Below, piece after piece: positions 1 through 7,054 of a stretch of 23,018 bases of DNA. The stretch's first letter is position 1; each line of letters opens with the position of its first letter. Source of the DNA: a virus; the IMG/VR virus record IMGVR_UViG_3300017963_000766, positions 1 to 23,018 of that record. One strand, given 5' to 3'. The notes beneath the pieces are model-generated. The model ran no database searches, was not told the origin of the DNA, and saw only the letters and a list, made by a program, of their open reading frames with translations. The translations under genes and the position numbers were made by a program.

Positions 1-1280
1 CTGATCAGAATTTATATTATGTTTCTCCAGATGGCACCTCTTACAATTTAACTGCTGGTGGTGGAACTGTTCCATCATATATTGAAAATAATACTAATGG
101 ATTTGCTAATACTCTTTCTTTATTAAATTATCCTGATGCTTATGATTGCCAACTAAATTATTCATTACTTGGTGATACTTTATTTACTATAGATAATTTT
201 GGATGTAGAATTAATTATGGAAGTGATACAGGAATTCTAGTAGATGATAAATTTATAGTTACATATAAGGGATTAGTTGCTTCAAAATTATATAAGGTGC
301 AACAACATATAGAAGTTTTAGGATTATATAATAATAATTATATAAATCTTATATCATTTAATCCTATCGTTGATTCTCCAGATCCAAGTACTGATCAAGA
401 GATTTTATTTCAATTAGAATCAATACCAGATAATAAACTTTATAATAATAGATCTATAATTTCACCAAATGATGGAATAATTTTTTCACGAAGCACTGAT
501 TATAATGTTATTAATCATACTCATACATTTAAAGATAATGGTGTAACAACTGTATATCCTATAACTGGTGATGTTATTTCATCTAATATTATTTCAGTAA
601 GTGACGATGAATATAATATCTCTGGTCCATTTGATAATACTTTGGTTTATTCTGAAGAATTTAGTATAACTCATGATTTTATTCCATTTCCTGTAAATGG
701 TCAGGTTCAAAAAGTATCAAAAATAAAAGATCGTAGGGGTCTAGCATTAAATACTTTTGAAGTTGTTAGCGGTGATGGTGTAATATCCTATCCACATCAA
801 GCTTCTTGTATTAATGTTGAATTTGTTGAATCTTTAGTATTAATTCCAGTTACTGCAACTACATATTTATTACCAATAGATGATAGCAGTGGAATCAAAG
901 AAAATATTGATATTACACCAAGTGTTGTTATTCCATTACATGCTGGTTCATATATGGTAAATGTAATATTTACTGGATTGAAACCTGATGGATTAAGTGA
1001 TACACGTTACCAATTATATATTCATAAATATAGTGGTGGTTCTACTATACAAGATAATATTGATATATCTCGTGGATATACTTCTATTGAGGTTGATTAT
1101 GAGGGTACTGATTATACAATGATTCCATTACAAGGAAGTACAATATTACATTTTACTGAAAGTGATATTAGTAATACTTCTTCATTTGCATTTGGTATAT
1201 ATAGAGAAGGAGGAAATACTTGGTCTTATATTAATACTCTATCACATATTTGCAAATTTTCTGTAGTTAAATTAACTTAA
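1..1280 (+). CDS. C-terminal part of a tail fibre/spike-like structural protein (5' end outside window)
   Basis: The frame is open from base 3 to TAA at 1278-1280, giving about 425 residues. There is no ATG in the first hundred codons, so the start lies upstream; the GTG at 297 is internal and has no ribosome binding site. The protein is rich in Asn, Asp, Ser, Thr and Ile with few charged helices, as in beta-rich fibre or spike proteins. The last 120 or so residues look like a beta-sandwich domain, with alternating hydrophobic/polar strands such as GSYMVNVIFTGLKPDGL. No signal peptide or membrane segment is visible. In podoviruses the fibre gene is usually the last late gene, which fits the strong terminator directly downstream. 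The fibre assignment rests on composition and position, not on a recognised domain; a baseplate-like or decorating protein is possible. Confidence 0.5.
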   Translation, partial: DQNLYYVSPDGTSYNLTAGGGTVPSYIENNTNGFANTLSLLNYPDAYDCQLNYSLLGDTLFTIDNFGCRINYGSDTGILVDDKFIVTYKGLVASKLYKVQQHIEVLGLYNNNYINLISFNPIVDSPDPSTDQEILFQLESIPDNKLYNNRSIISPNDGIIFSRSTDYNVINHTHTFKDNGVTTVYPITGDVISSNIISVSDDEYNISGPFDNTLVYSEEFSITHDFIPFPVNGQVQKVSKIKDRRGLALNTFEVVSGDGVISYPHQASCINVEFVESLVLIPVTATTYLLPIDDSSGIKENIDITPSVVIPLHAGSYMVNVIFTGLKPDGLSDTRYQLYIHKYSGGSTIQDNIDISRGYTSIEVDYEGTDYTMIPLQGSTILHFTESDISNTSSFAFGIYREGGNTWSYINTLSHICKFSVVKLT

Positions 1281-1284
1281 TATT

Positions 1285-1327
1285 AAAATCAAGAGTATAC
1301 TTGAATTATAAGTATACTCTTGATTTT
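1285..1327. terminator. bidirectional intrinsic terminator
   Basis: An 18-bp perfect stem (1285-1302 pairing with 1310-1327) has a 7-base loop. The stem begins with A's and ends with T's, and more T's follow on the plus strand. It lies between the late structural gene ending at 1280 and the minus operon ending at 1333, so it can end transcription from both sides. Confidence 0.9.
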
Positions 1328-1332
1328 TTATT

Positions 1333-1545
1333 TTATATAGACAATTCACCAATCCTTTTCAAAGCTTTATCTTTTTCAATTTGTATCTTTGAATAAGCCT
1401 GATGTTCTTTTAATATATCCTGATTTTTATCAAGATATTCTTGAACAAGTTTATAGTTGTTTTCAAGCTTAGCCTGTTCTTCATTACAGGATTTTACAAA
1501 CGTTTTTAATTCATCAAGATTAAGTTTTTCAATTTCAGCCATCAT
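1333..1545 (-). CDS. small coiled-coil protein, unknown function
   Basis: This 70-residue protein is acidic/lysine-rich with strongly helical heptad-like spacing of Leu/Ile (LNLDELKTFVKSC, then a long region to LKRIGELSI) and no membrane segment. It is the last gene of the replication/recombination operon, 21 bases after the SSB-like gene. AAAGGAG precedes two consecutive ATG codons (1545 and 1542). The second has the better spacing of 7 bases, so the true product may be 69 residues. The protein resembles small phage proteins of unknown role. Its place after the SSB-like gene suggests an accessory DNA-metabolism role, but this is inference. Confidence 0.75.
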   Translation of the reverse strand: MMAEIEKLNLDELKTFVKSCNEEQAKLENNYKLVQEYLDKNQDILKEHQAYSKIQIEKDKALKRIGELSI

Positions 1546-1566
1546 TATTCTCCTTTATAAATTAAT

Positions 1567-1815
1567 TTAAAATGGTAAATCATCATCTTCATCGACTTGA
1601 TCTACTTTAGTGTTTTCATTTTTATTTTGTTCTTCTTGTGCTGGAGTTACATAAATTTTAATATCTGGTTGATTCCCTTCTGGTTTTTTTGCAAAAGCAG
1701 TAATCCAGCTTCCTTGTGGAATATATGTATCTTCTCTAACCATTCCACTAAAATAAACGTTATTGTTCTTTGATACTTTTTTCCATAATGCAACAACTTC
1801 TGTCATATTTGCCAT
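1567..1815 (-). CDS. SSB-like small protein with DDDLPF acidic tail
   Basis: The protein has 82 residues. It ends in DEDDDLPF, very like the acidic tip of bacterial SSB (DDDIPF in E. coli), which docks replication and repair proteins. The N-terminal 58 residues contain a short beta-rich segment (ALWKKVSKNNNVYFSGMV, then IKIYV) that could be a reduced OB-like fold. A polar linker rich in Gln/Asn/Lys follows (about residues 58-72). The gene is well below normal SSB length (about 150-180), so it is either a minimal ssDNA-binding protein or an adaptor that mimics the SSB tail. AAGGA precedes the ATG at 1815. It sits between the M15 peptidase and the coiled-coil gene in the replication operon. The tail is seen directly; DNA binding is inferred. 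Confidence 0.7.
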   Translation of the reverse strand: MANMTEVVALWKKVSKNNNVYFSGMVREDTYIPQGSWITAFAKKPEGNQPDIKIYVTPAQEEQNKNENTKVDQVDEDDDLPF

Positions 1816-1831
1816 TTTTTATATTCCTTTA

Positions 1832-2191
1832 TTAATCTATCCAAACTACATTTGAAGCTTTTACTGGATGAAAATCACAATGGATATAATTTTTTCCAAT
1901 TCCTATTCTTTTTATTTTATCTTGTTGCATAAGCTCTTTAAGAATAACATGTCTTTCTCGTGAATTATTACAAGATATATCTATAGCATATCCTGTCAAG
2001 TGAGATGATAGGGTCGCCCCACCAACATCTTTATTATGTTTTTTACATCTACTTGCTGAAGTAATAAAAAACTTACTATCCTTTGGAGCTTTATCATTAA
2101 TTCTTTTTAGAAAATTATTTACCATTTCTTTTGTTTCTGGTGTAAAAAAATCTTCCTTACACCCACATTTACATTCGAACTCATTACTCAT
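1832..2191 (-). CDS. M15-family peptidase, probable endolysin
   Basis: This 119-residue protein belongs to the Peptidase_M15_3 type, zinc DD-/L-Ala-D-Glu peptidases that cut peptidoglycan cross-links. The family signature is visible: SASRCKKHNKDVGG, then SSHLTGYAID with putative zinc ligands H64 and D71, and YIHCDFHP with H104 and D106. No signal peptide is present, so release would need a holin or pinholin, none of which is obvious nearby. Cys residues 8, 10 and 49 are unassigned. The start ATG overlaps the rusA stop by 8 bases, so translation is coupled. A lysis enzyme inside an early replication operon is unusual for phages with a separate late lysis cassette; its expression could still be delayed post-transcriptionally. 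Confidence 0.88.
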   Translation of the reverse strand: MSNEFECKCGCKEDFFTPETKEMVNNFLKRINDKAPKDSKFFITSASRCKKHNKDVGGATLSSHLTGYAIDISCNNSRERHVILKELMQQDKIKRIGIGKNYIHCDFHPVKASNVVWID

Positions 2192-2615
2192 AATAATTAA
2201 TCCTTATTCTAAAAATGGTTTTGGGGTTTGATAAAGTATATCGCTTTATCGTTGTGTTATGCCATATTTGACAATCATCGAACATTATAAGATTTTTGAG
2301 AATGTCAAAATAAAATTTTTCCATATTATCGTTGTCTGGTTTTTTTGTAAAAAATTTTGGCAATCCAACTTTGCATTCTTTATCAGATGGCGCGAAATAA
2401 TGAACTGTTATTACTGAAACTGAACCTCCTTTATTCTTTAATTTTTTAAAATTTCTTGGTAATTGCTTATTAAGTAAAAGCCAGATTCTTCTTGAATCTT
2501 TTTTTTGTGGGTTATATTGTTTGATTGGCCCTTTTTTACCATATTGAAACATCCGATTCCTTTTGTTTGAGATCGGCTTCTCATTTAATATTAATTTAAA
2601 ATTAATTTTATTCAT
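2184..2615 (-). CDS. rusA: RusA-family Holliday junction resolvase
   Basis: This 143-residue protein is close to the family's usual length of about 120-150. RusA proteins are dimeric, metal-dependent nucleases that cut four-way junctions, resolving recombination or replication intermediates before packaging. The diagnostic block is KKPDNDNMEKFYFDILKN, followed by MFDDCQI. D94 and D96 match the two metal-binding Asp of E. coli RusA (D70, D72), K100 matches its catalytic Lys (K76), and D113/D114 match the third acidic site. The N-terminus is very basic (Lys/Arg/Asn rich), fitting DNA binding. The ATG overlaps the exonuclease stop by 8 bases. Exonuclease, annealing protein and resolvase in one operon form a complete phage recombination set. 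Confidence 0.9.
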   Translation of the reverse strand: MNKINFKLILNEKPISNKRNRMFQYGKKGPIKQYNPQKKDSRRIWLLLNKQLPRNFKKLKNKGGSVSVITVHYFAPSDKECKVGLPKFFTKKPDNDNMEKFYFDILKNLIMFDDCQIWHNTTIKRYTLSNPKTIFRIRINYYE

Positions 2616-3273
2616 CTTTTTTAGAGCAGCATTTTGGAGAACATACTTCTACAAATTCACAGGTTGAACATATATTTTGCAATCCATTTTTTCTTTTTCC
2701 GGTTCTATCTGGAATATTATCAATTGTTAATTGATCAACGAATTCTAATATTGTATCGACTATGTATTGATAAAAAGCATCGTCAAAACTAAACTGAATA
2801 ATTTTTTTATATTGTAAATCTTCTGAATTACATAATATAAAATATCCATCAGTTCTTTTTGTAATTCCCATATATAATGTTAATTGTGCTTGATAAGAGT
2901 GATATATTCCCTTATTAATCATTGTCCAGTATGACCATTGGTTGGCAGTTTTAACTTCAATTATTCCTTTATCACCAAAGATACCGTCGGGGTGACCACC
3001 AATAAATTCATACTTTGGATGATTAACAAAACCAGCATCATAACATTCAACATTATGTTCTCGATTAAACCATTCTATTATTTCTGGTTCTAATATATGG
3101 CCCATTTTCATTGCATCTGAATATACTTCTGGAACATCTGTTTTAATTCCAAGATATTGATACGCAAGTTTTCTTGAGCATGACCATTTTTTATCAGGTT
3201 CAAGTAGATGTACTAACGAACTGCCACCTATAATTTTTATGCGGTTATCAACCTCTCTATTTTGAACAGACAT
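2608..3273 (-). CDS. Cas4/RecB-like PD-(D/E)XK exonuclease with probable Fe-S cluster
   Basis: This 221-residue protein carries the nuclease core of the YqaJ/RecB/Cas4 group: H59, E64, GGHPDGIF with D96, IEVKTA with E106 and K108, and the QAQLTLYM motif around Q128/Q130. A Cys in the N-terminal CSRKLAYQYLG block (C32) and a C-terminal C202-x2-C205-x5-C211 pattern match the four-cysteine iron-sulfur arrangement of Cas4 and AddB; C215 and C216 are extra. The expected role is resection of linear dsDNA to expose single strands for the Rad52-like annealing protein encoded 4 bases upstream (stop at 3278, ATG at 3273). It is better read as a phage recombination exonuclease than a CRISPR protein, since no cas1 or array is present. 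Confidence 0.9.
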   Translation of the reverse strand: MSVQNREVDNRIKIIGGSSLVHLLEPDKKWSCSRKLAYQYLGIKTDVPEVYSDAMKMGHILEPEIIEWFNREHNVECYDAGFVNHPKYEFIGGHPDGIFGDKGIIEVKTANQWSYWTMINKGIYHSYQAQLTLYMGITKRTDGYFILCNSEDLQYKKIIQFSFDDAFYQYIVDTILEFVDQLTIDNIPDRTGKRKNGLQNICSTCEFVEVCSPKCCSKKDE

Positions 3274-3277
3274 TCTT

Positions 3278-3928
3278 TTATTTTCCTGTAGCTGATTTTA
3301 TAACTAAATATGCTGTGTCTTTATCAATTTTATCAAAAGTAGAAGGAGGATATTGATTCCATATTTTATGATCAGGAGCCCTATCATATAAAGCTTGTAT
3401 ATAATTCATCTGTGCTTTTGTTGGTGGATCTGTTGGTGTGTCTGGTTGTGTCTTCTTTTGTGTCTTTGTTGGTTCTTTTGTTGTTGTTTTTGTTTTTTCT
3501 TTTTTAATATTAACTGCTTCTTTAGGTTTTTTCTTTGGCAATGGACTTGTGACTACATCGTCTATAACTTCTTCATCGCTATATAAGTCTCGTGCTATAC
3601 CAAAATGCACAGCACATCTTTTTAGTGCATCTGAAACACCTGATTTAATTGCTGCAAATCTATTAACTTTATATTCTCCGACATCTTCTTTTGTATTCCA
3701 TTCATCAGAATATCTTACTGATAATTTTCCTTTTATTGCTCCAGGATGATTTTCTGAAGGAAGACATATAATCTCGTATGAAAATTTCCAGTTATTAGAA
3801 CCTACTGTTGAATCAAGAGTATCCTGAACATATCTTGCATCGACATAATCAACCATTTTACCAGCAAGTGGTCGCTGTTTGATTTCTTTTTTAGGCGTTT
3901 TTATAAGAAGGCTTGTGTAATCAGACAT
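3278..3928 (-). CDS. Rad52/Rad22-type single-strand annealing protein
   Basis: This 216-residue protein belongs to the Rad52-like (Sak) group of phage recombinases, which anneal complementary single strands as rings. The N-terminal core (about 1-122) has the recognisable blocks YVDARYVQDTLDSTVGSNNW and IKSGVSDALKRCAVHFGIAR followed by LYSDEE. A low-complexity Lys/Thr/Pro linker (about 128-170) leads to a small C-terminal helical module starting TKAQMNYIQALYDRAP, similar to tails on other phage annealing proteins that may recruit SSB. That fits an SSB-like gene in the same operon. Its ATG overlaps the stop of the ribbon-helix-helix gene by 8 bases. The Lys/Thr linker makes long open but meaningless frames on the other strand. 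Confidence 0.88.
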   Translation of the reverse strand: MSDYTSLLIKTPKKEIKQRPLAGKMVDYVDARYVQDTLDSTVGSNNWKFSYEIICLPSENHPGAIKGKLSVRYSDEWNTKEDVGEYKVNRFAAIKSGVSDALKRCAVHFGIARDLYSDEEVIDDVVTSPLPKKKPKEAVNIKKEKTKTTTKEPTKTQKKTQPDTPTDPPTKAQMNYIQALYDRAPDHKIWNQYPPSTFDKIDKDTAYLVIKSATGK

Positions 3929-4091
3929 TTGGTTTCTCCTCTTTTTTATATTTTTTAATAAATTTCTCCAATGCTCTTACAACTACCTTATTCGCAGAGA
4001 TTTTTTTTTCTTTTGCAATTTCGTGAATTTCTTCAAAGATTGCGTATGGTGCTCTTATATATAATGTTGCGTGAGGTTTTTGGTTTGACAT
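3921..4091 (-). CDS. small ribbon-helix-helix DNA-binding protein
   Basis: A 56-residue protein with a good ribosome binding site (AAGGAG-like, 6 bases before the ATG at 4091). It begins MSNQKPHATLYIRAPYAIFE and continues through EIHEIAKEKKISANKVVVRA. This is the Arc/CopG/MetJ ribbon-helix-helix layout: a beta strand (residues 7-13) for the DNA groove, helix A (about 15-29), the turn with KISAN, and helix B (32-45). The basic tail is rich in Lys/Glu. The gene fills the gap between the primase-helicase and the Rad52-like gene, overlapping the latter by 8 bases. RHH proteins act as dimers, often as autoregulators, so it is one candidate for binding the operator palindromes upstream of the three minus operons; this link is inferred. 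Confidence 0.82.
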   Translation of the reverse strand: MSNQKPHATLYIRAPYAIFEEIHEIAKEKKISANKVVVRALEKFIKKYKKEEKPNV

Positions 4092-4104
4092 GCTAACTCC
4101 TTTT

Positions 4105-6345
4105 TTAAAACAAATTATTTTCTGTTAATGAATAGCCTTTTATATAATTTTTATCTGTTGACAAATAGCTTACATTATTGCTTGCTATTGTGTCAACAAA
4201 ATTTTTCTTATTTTTAGGCTTATATCCATTTTCTAATGACCATTCTTTATAAGCTCTATAAACATCACTCATTGAAGTTAATGCTCGTGGTGAAGGAGAC
4301 AGCTGTTCATTAAGAAAATTTTCAGTAGGATTACTTTTCTTCCTGTATTCTTTTGTCCATTCTTTAATATCAAGTGGATGATTCAAGCTTTTATATTGTT
4401 TATAATCAAGTATCCCATAACATAAGGATGCTATAATTCCTGGTGCTTCATCTATTAATTTTTGTTCAAGATTTTTATTTGCCTTAAGTTCTCCATCTTT
4501 TGGGTTTTCTCGAAATGTTGCATCAAATTTTATAAATTTTATTCTTCTCCATACTCCTTCATCTTCAGATTTAATTGGAGGAAGCTTGTTACAAAGCATA
4601 AATAACGTATGAGTTTTCTGCCAACTTAGCGGGACAGAGCCATAAGGAGGTCGCGCACTCATAAATCCTCCCCCTGTAATTTCTTTGAACGATGATTCGT
4701 CTATTGGTTTTGTTGATGAGATTTCTTCAACATAAGCAATTCGTTTCCCAAAGAATGAATATCTTGCAGAATCATGAGTATTAGGAGACCCAACATTTTT
4801 AAATTGTTGAAGATATGATTGTTTAATTTCACCACAATAATCTCCAAGAATATTTTGAAGAACACTCATGAGTGTTGTTTTTCCATTGCCTGATTTTTCC
4901 CCTATAAAGACAAATCCTACTTCTTCTGAGGACACCCCTGCCAGTGCATACCCAAAGATCGTGTTAAGATACATTGCTACTTCTATATTATTAGAAGAAA
5001 GCTGTAGTAAGAATCTTTCCCATTCTGCTGAAATTATAGAAGATAAGTCTTCTCTGGAATATGCCTTATGTTCCCATCCAAGAGTGACAGGAATTATTTT
5101 TGATATATAATCTTTTGGTTCTCCTTGTCTAAAAACAACTTTGTCTTTTTCTAAACCAAGATCAAGTACACCATCCCGAGTTCCTATAAGGTTTGACGGA
5201 TTCCATTCATTCCCTTTAATGTTTAATTTTTCTTGAGCAAGAGCTACTATATTGTTGCGACGTGTTTTTGTGTTTATTTTCGTAAGTCGTTGTTGAATTA
5301 AATTCCCAGCTTGTGGATTTTTTTCTGCGATCGCATCAAATTCTGTTTCATAATATTCTGCGAGTTTATCTAAAATAATTGGGACATTAATATTATTATC
5401 TATTTTCCAATAATTACCATTAAAGCTCATCCATCTTTTGTTTGCATTATCATAAATCAAATGTTGTTTTCCAAACACACAAAACAATTCCATGTCACCT
5501 ATTTCATTTTTTTTTATATAATACATGGTGTCAGAAGTTTTTTTTTTATAATATCTTGCCATAGAGTCGGCACACTTGGATATCTCATCTGTGGGGAGAC
5601 CTACACGTTTCCCATATTCCTCAATAAATGAAAAAACAACAGAAGATGGAAAACCACGATGTTTTATGTATCCACTAATTTCCATTAAACGAGTATTTCT
5701 TTCTCCGTTTGATGGTGGCAAAAACTTCATTAGTGGTTGTGGAATAATTCCTGTTTCATATTGTTTTGGTGATTTTTGTGTTCCTTTGCGTTCGTTTAAT
5801 AATGCCACAAGCCATTCTGGTGGATCAGATGGATTAACGTCATTATATACACTGTATTTATAATATTGGTTATCTTTTTTAACCACGCTTCCTGGACATA
5901 CTATTTGAAATTTATTAATCATTATTTCAAAACCTATGTCTAAAGTTACTATTTTGTTTGGTAATTTCATCATATGAAGAGGTGTGTTATAAATGACATG
6001 CCATCCCTTTGGTGTTTTATGAATACGTGTGTCGAAATTAATATCATTTTGTTGCATCCAGTCAGCTGTTTTAACTATATCATCAACGTCAATAACAATA
6101 ATGTTGCTTGCAACTCCAACAGTAATTCCTGCATTTTCATTTTTTTTAAGTCTTAAGTCTTCCCAACTTCTTCCGATATCACAAAACTGTTGCCAATTTT
6201 CTTCACGGTCTGCATTTTTAGCTAATGGCCTGACTCGCACCAGTGAGTATTTTCTTGACACAAACTTTTTAAATAGGTCATATTGTGGATGTTCATGTTT
6301 TTTCGTACAATCAGGCACATGATTTAATAATTCTAAAAAATCCAT
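4105..6345 (-). CDS. Prim-Pol primase / D5-type SF3 helicase replication protein
   Basis: This 746-residue protein is the phage's main replication enzyme. An N-terminal Prim-Pol domain (about 20-185) has the catalytic VIDVDD motif (D86, D88) and KGWHVIY with H116. A PriCT-like helical domain follows (about 213-267, around GERNTRLMEISGYIKHRG). Next come a D5_N region and an SF3 AAA+ helicase with Walker A GEKSGNGKTT (482-491), Walker B RIAYVEEIS (535-543), sensor FMLCNKLPP (N586) and arginine finger VWRR (R600/R601). The C-terminus is a D5-type winged helix. Start choice: an upstream in-frame ATG at 6393 lies inside the promoter -10 box, whereas the ATG at 6345 follows GAGGAG at good spacing. 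It is the first gene of the operon and could also act as origin initiator. Confidence 0.93.
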   Translation of the reverse strand: MDFLELLNHVPDCTKKHEHPQYDLFKKFVSRKYSLVRVRPLAKNADREENWQQFCDIGRSWEDLRLKKNENAGITVGVASNIIVIDVDDIVKTADWMQQNDINFDTRIHKTPKGWHVIYNTPLHMMKLPNKIVTLDIGFEIMINKFQIVCPGSVVKKDNQYYKYSVYNDVNPSDPPEWLVALLNERKGTQKSPKQYETGIIPQPLMKFLPPSNGERNTRLMEISGYIKHRGFPSSVVFSFIEEYGKRVGLPTDEISKCADSMARYYKKKTSDTMYYIKKNEIGDMELFCVFGKQHLIYDNANKRWMSFNGNYWKIDNNINVPIILDKLAEYYETEFDAIAEKNPQAGNLIQQRLTKINTKTRRNNIVALAQEKLNIKGNEWNPSNLIGTRDGVLDLGLEKDKVVFRQGEPKDYISKIIPVTLGWEHKAYSREDLSSIISAEWERFLLQLSSNNIEVAMYLNTIFGYALAGVSSEEVGFVFIGEKSGNGKTTLMSVLQNILGDYCGEIKQSYLQQFKNVGSPNTHDSARYSFFGKRIAYVEEISSTKPIDESSFKEITGGGFMSARPPYGSVPLSWQKTHTLFMLCNKLPPIKSEDEGVWRRIKFIKFDATFRENPKDGELKANKNLEQKLIDEAPGIIASLCYGILDYKQYKSLNHPLDIKEWTKEYRKKSNPTENFLNEQLSPSPRALTSMSDVYRAYKEWSLENGYKPKNKKNFVDTIASNNVSYLSTDKNYIKGYSLTENNLF

Positions 6346-6379
6346 AGACTCTCCTCTTTTTAAATAGTTAGCTTGTTTG

Positions 6380-6418
6380 CTTGCAAGTATCATATGAGAG
6401 AGCTAGCAACTTGTCAAG
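6380..6418. promoter_or_regulatory. operator pair 1 (CTTGCAAG and CTTGTCAAG)
   Basis: Two palindromes, CTTGCAAG (6380-6387) over the transcription start and CTTGTCAAG (6410-6418) over the -35 box, have centres 30.5 bp apart (about three helical turns). Related pairs occur at the promoters near 9.7 kb and 12.68 kb. Confidence 0.6.
6389..6417 (-). promoter_or_regulatory. sigma70 promoter of the replication operon
   Basis: On the minus strand, TTGACA (6417-6412) and TATGAT (6394-6389) are separated by 17 bases, an almost perfect sigma70 promoter. Transcription should start near 6382, leaving a leader of about 37 bases before the primase ATG at 6345. Confidence 0.85.
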
Positions 6419-6429
6419 CACTTTTTTTA

Positions 6430-6458
6430 TTGACCTGGAATTAGTGAATTGTTATAAA
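6430..6458 (+). promoter_or_regulatory. sigma70 promoter for the small-terminase-like gene, giving a leaderless transcript
   Basis: TTGACC (6430-6435) and TATAAA (6453-6458) have an ideal 17-base spacer. The expected start of transcription is about 6464-6466, that is at the ATG of the next gene, and no Shine-Dalgarno sequence lies before that ATG. It is divergent from the replication-operon promoter, with 12 bases between the two -35 boxes. Confidence 0.65.
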
Positions 6459-6463
6459 CGAAT

Positions 6464-7054
6464 ATGCCTAAAGATTACAAAACAAAATATCAATATATCA
6501 AAAATGCAGAAGGCGAACTTATTATGCATGATATGGATGGTAATATTCTGTATAATAAAAAAGGGGAGCCAAGAAGGAAGCCAGGTATTTCTGGAGAAAG
6601 AAAACGAAAAAGAACAAAAAAAGCAGTTTCTCAAAAGAAAGTTGATTTTGTTAAACAAATCAGAAGAGGCTTAAATATTACTCAAGCCGCAGCCATGGTT
6701 GACTGGCACCCAAGTACATTTAATTATCATGTATTAAAAGATGAAGTCTTTGCACAGAAAGTAACGAAAGCAAGAGCAGAACTGGTTGGTGACCTTGTTG
6801 ATGTTGTAAGGGATAGCGCAGCATCTGATTATAAGGCTGCTGTTCAAATGTTAAAAGCGGTTTCTCCACATGATTGGAATCGAAAAGCTGTTACTATAGA
6901 AGATTCAAGGAGCTCCATTAATATGAGCAATGTCGATGAATTCTTGAAGATTGCTACACAAAGAGAACAAAAACTCATCGACGATAAAGATACTATTGAT
7001 ATTAAACCTATTCTTGTTGAGCAAGTTAATTTTGAAGACGCTCAAAATGAATAA
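6464..7054 (+). CDS. probable terminase small subunit (HTH protein)
   Basis: The protein has 196 residues. After a basic N-terminal region (RRKPG to TKKAV), a helix-turn-helix is visible at about 62-91 (FVKQIRRGLNITQAAAMVDW followed by HPSTFNYHV). A helical segment leads into DYKAAVQMLKAVSPHDWNRK, a block common in phage small-terminase/HTH proteins before their oligomerisation part. Small terminases recognise the packaging site on the genome and load TerL. Here the gene stands alone on the plus strand, 7 kb from TerL, between two minus operons, and its last 13 bases overlap the convergent DUF1353 gene. There is no Shine-Dalgarno before the ATG at 6464; the ATG at 6524 has AAGG 10 bases upstream and could be an alternative start. 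A transcription regulator is the main alternative role. Confidence 0.65.
   Translation: MPKDYKTKYQYIKNAEGELIMHDMDGNILYNKKGEPRRKPGISGERKRKRTKKAVSQKKVDFVKQIRRGLNITQAAAMVDWHPSTFNYHVLKDEVFAQKVTKARAELVGDLVDVVRDSAASDYKAAVQMLKAVSPHDWNRKAVTIEDSRSSINMSNVDEFLKIATQREQKLIDDKDTIDIKPILVEQVNFEDAQNE

Noticed and set aside
2608-3273. Cas4-like nuclease as a hint of a CRISPR system
   Set aside because: No cas1/cas2 or repeat-spacer array is present. The ten-base arrays have no spacers of constant length, and the gene context is phage recombination.
3395-3749. Open frames on the plus strand rich in Cys, Phe and Trp
   Set aside because: They are the reverse of the Lys/Thr-rich linker of the Rad52-like gene.
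6346-6393. N-terminal extension of the primase-helicase to an ATG at 6393
   Set aside because: That ATG lies inside the -10 box of the operon's promoter, so it cannot be in the transcript; the ATG at 6345 has a good ribosome binding site.
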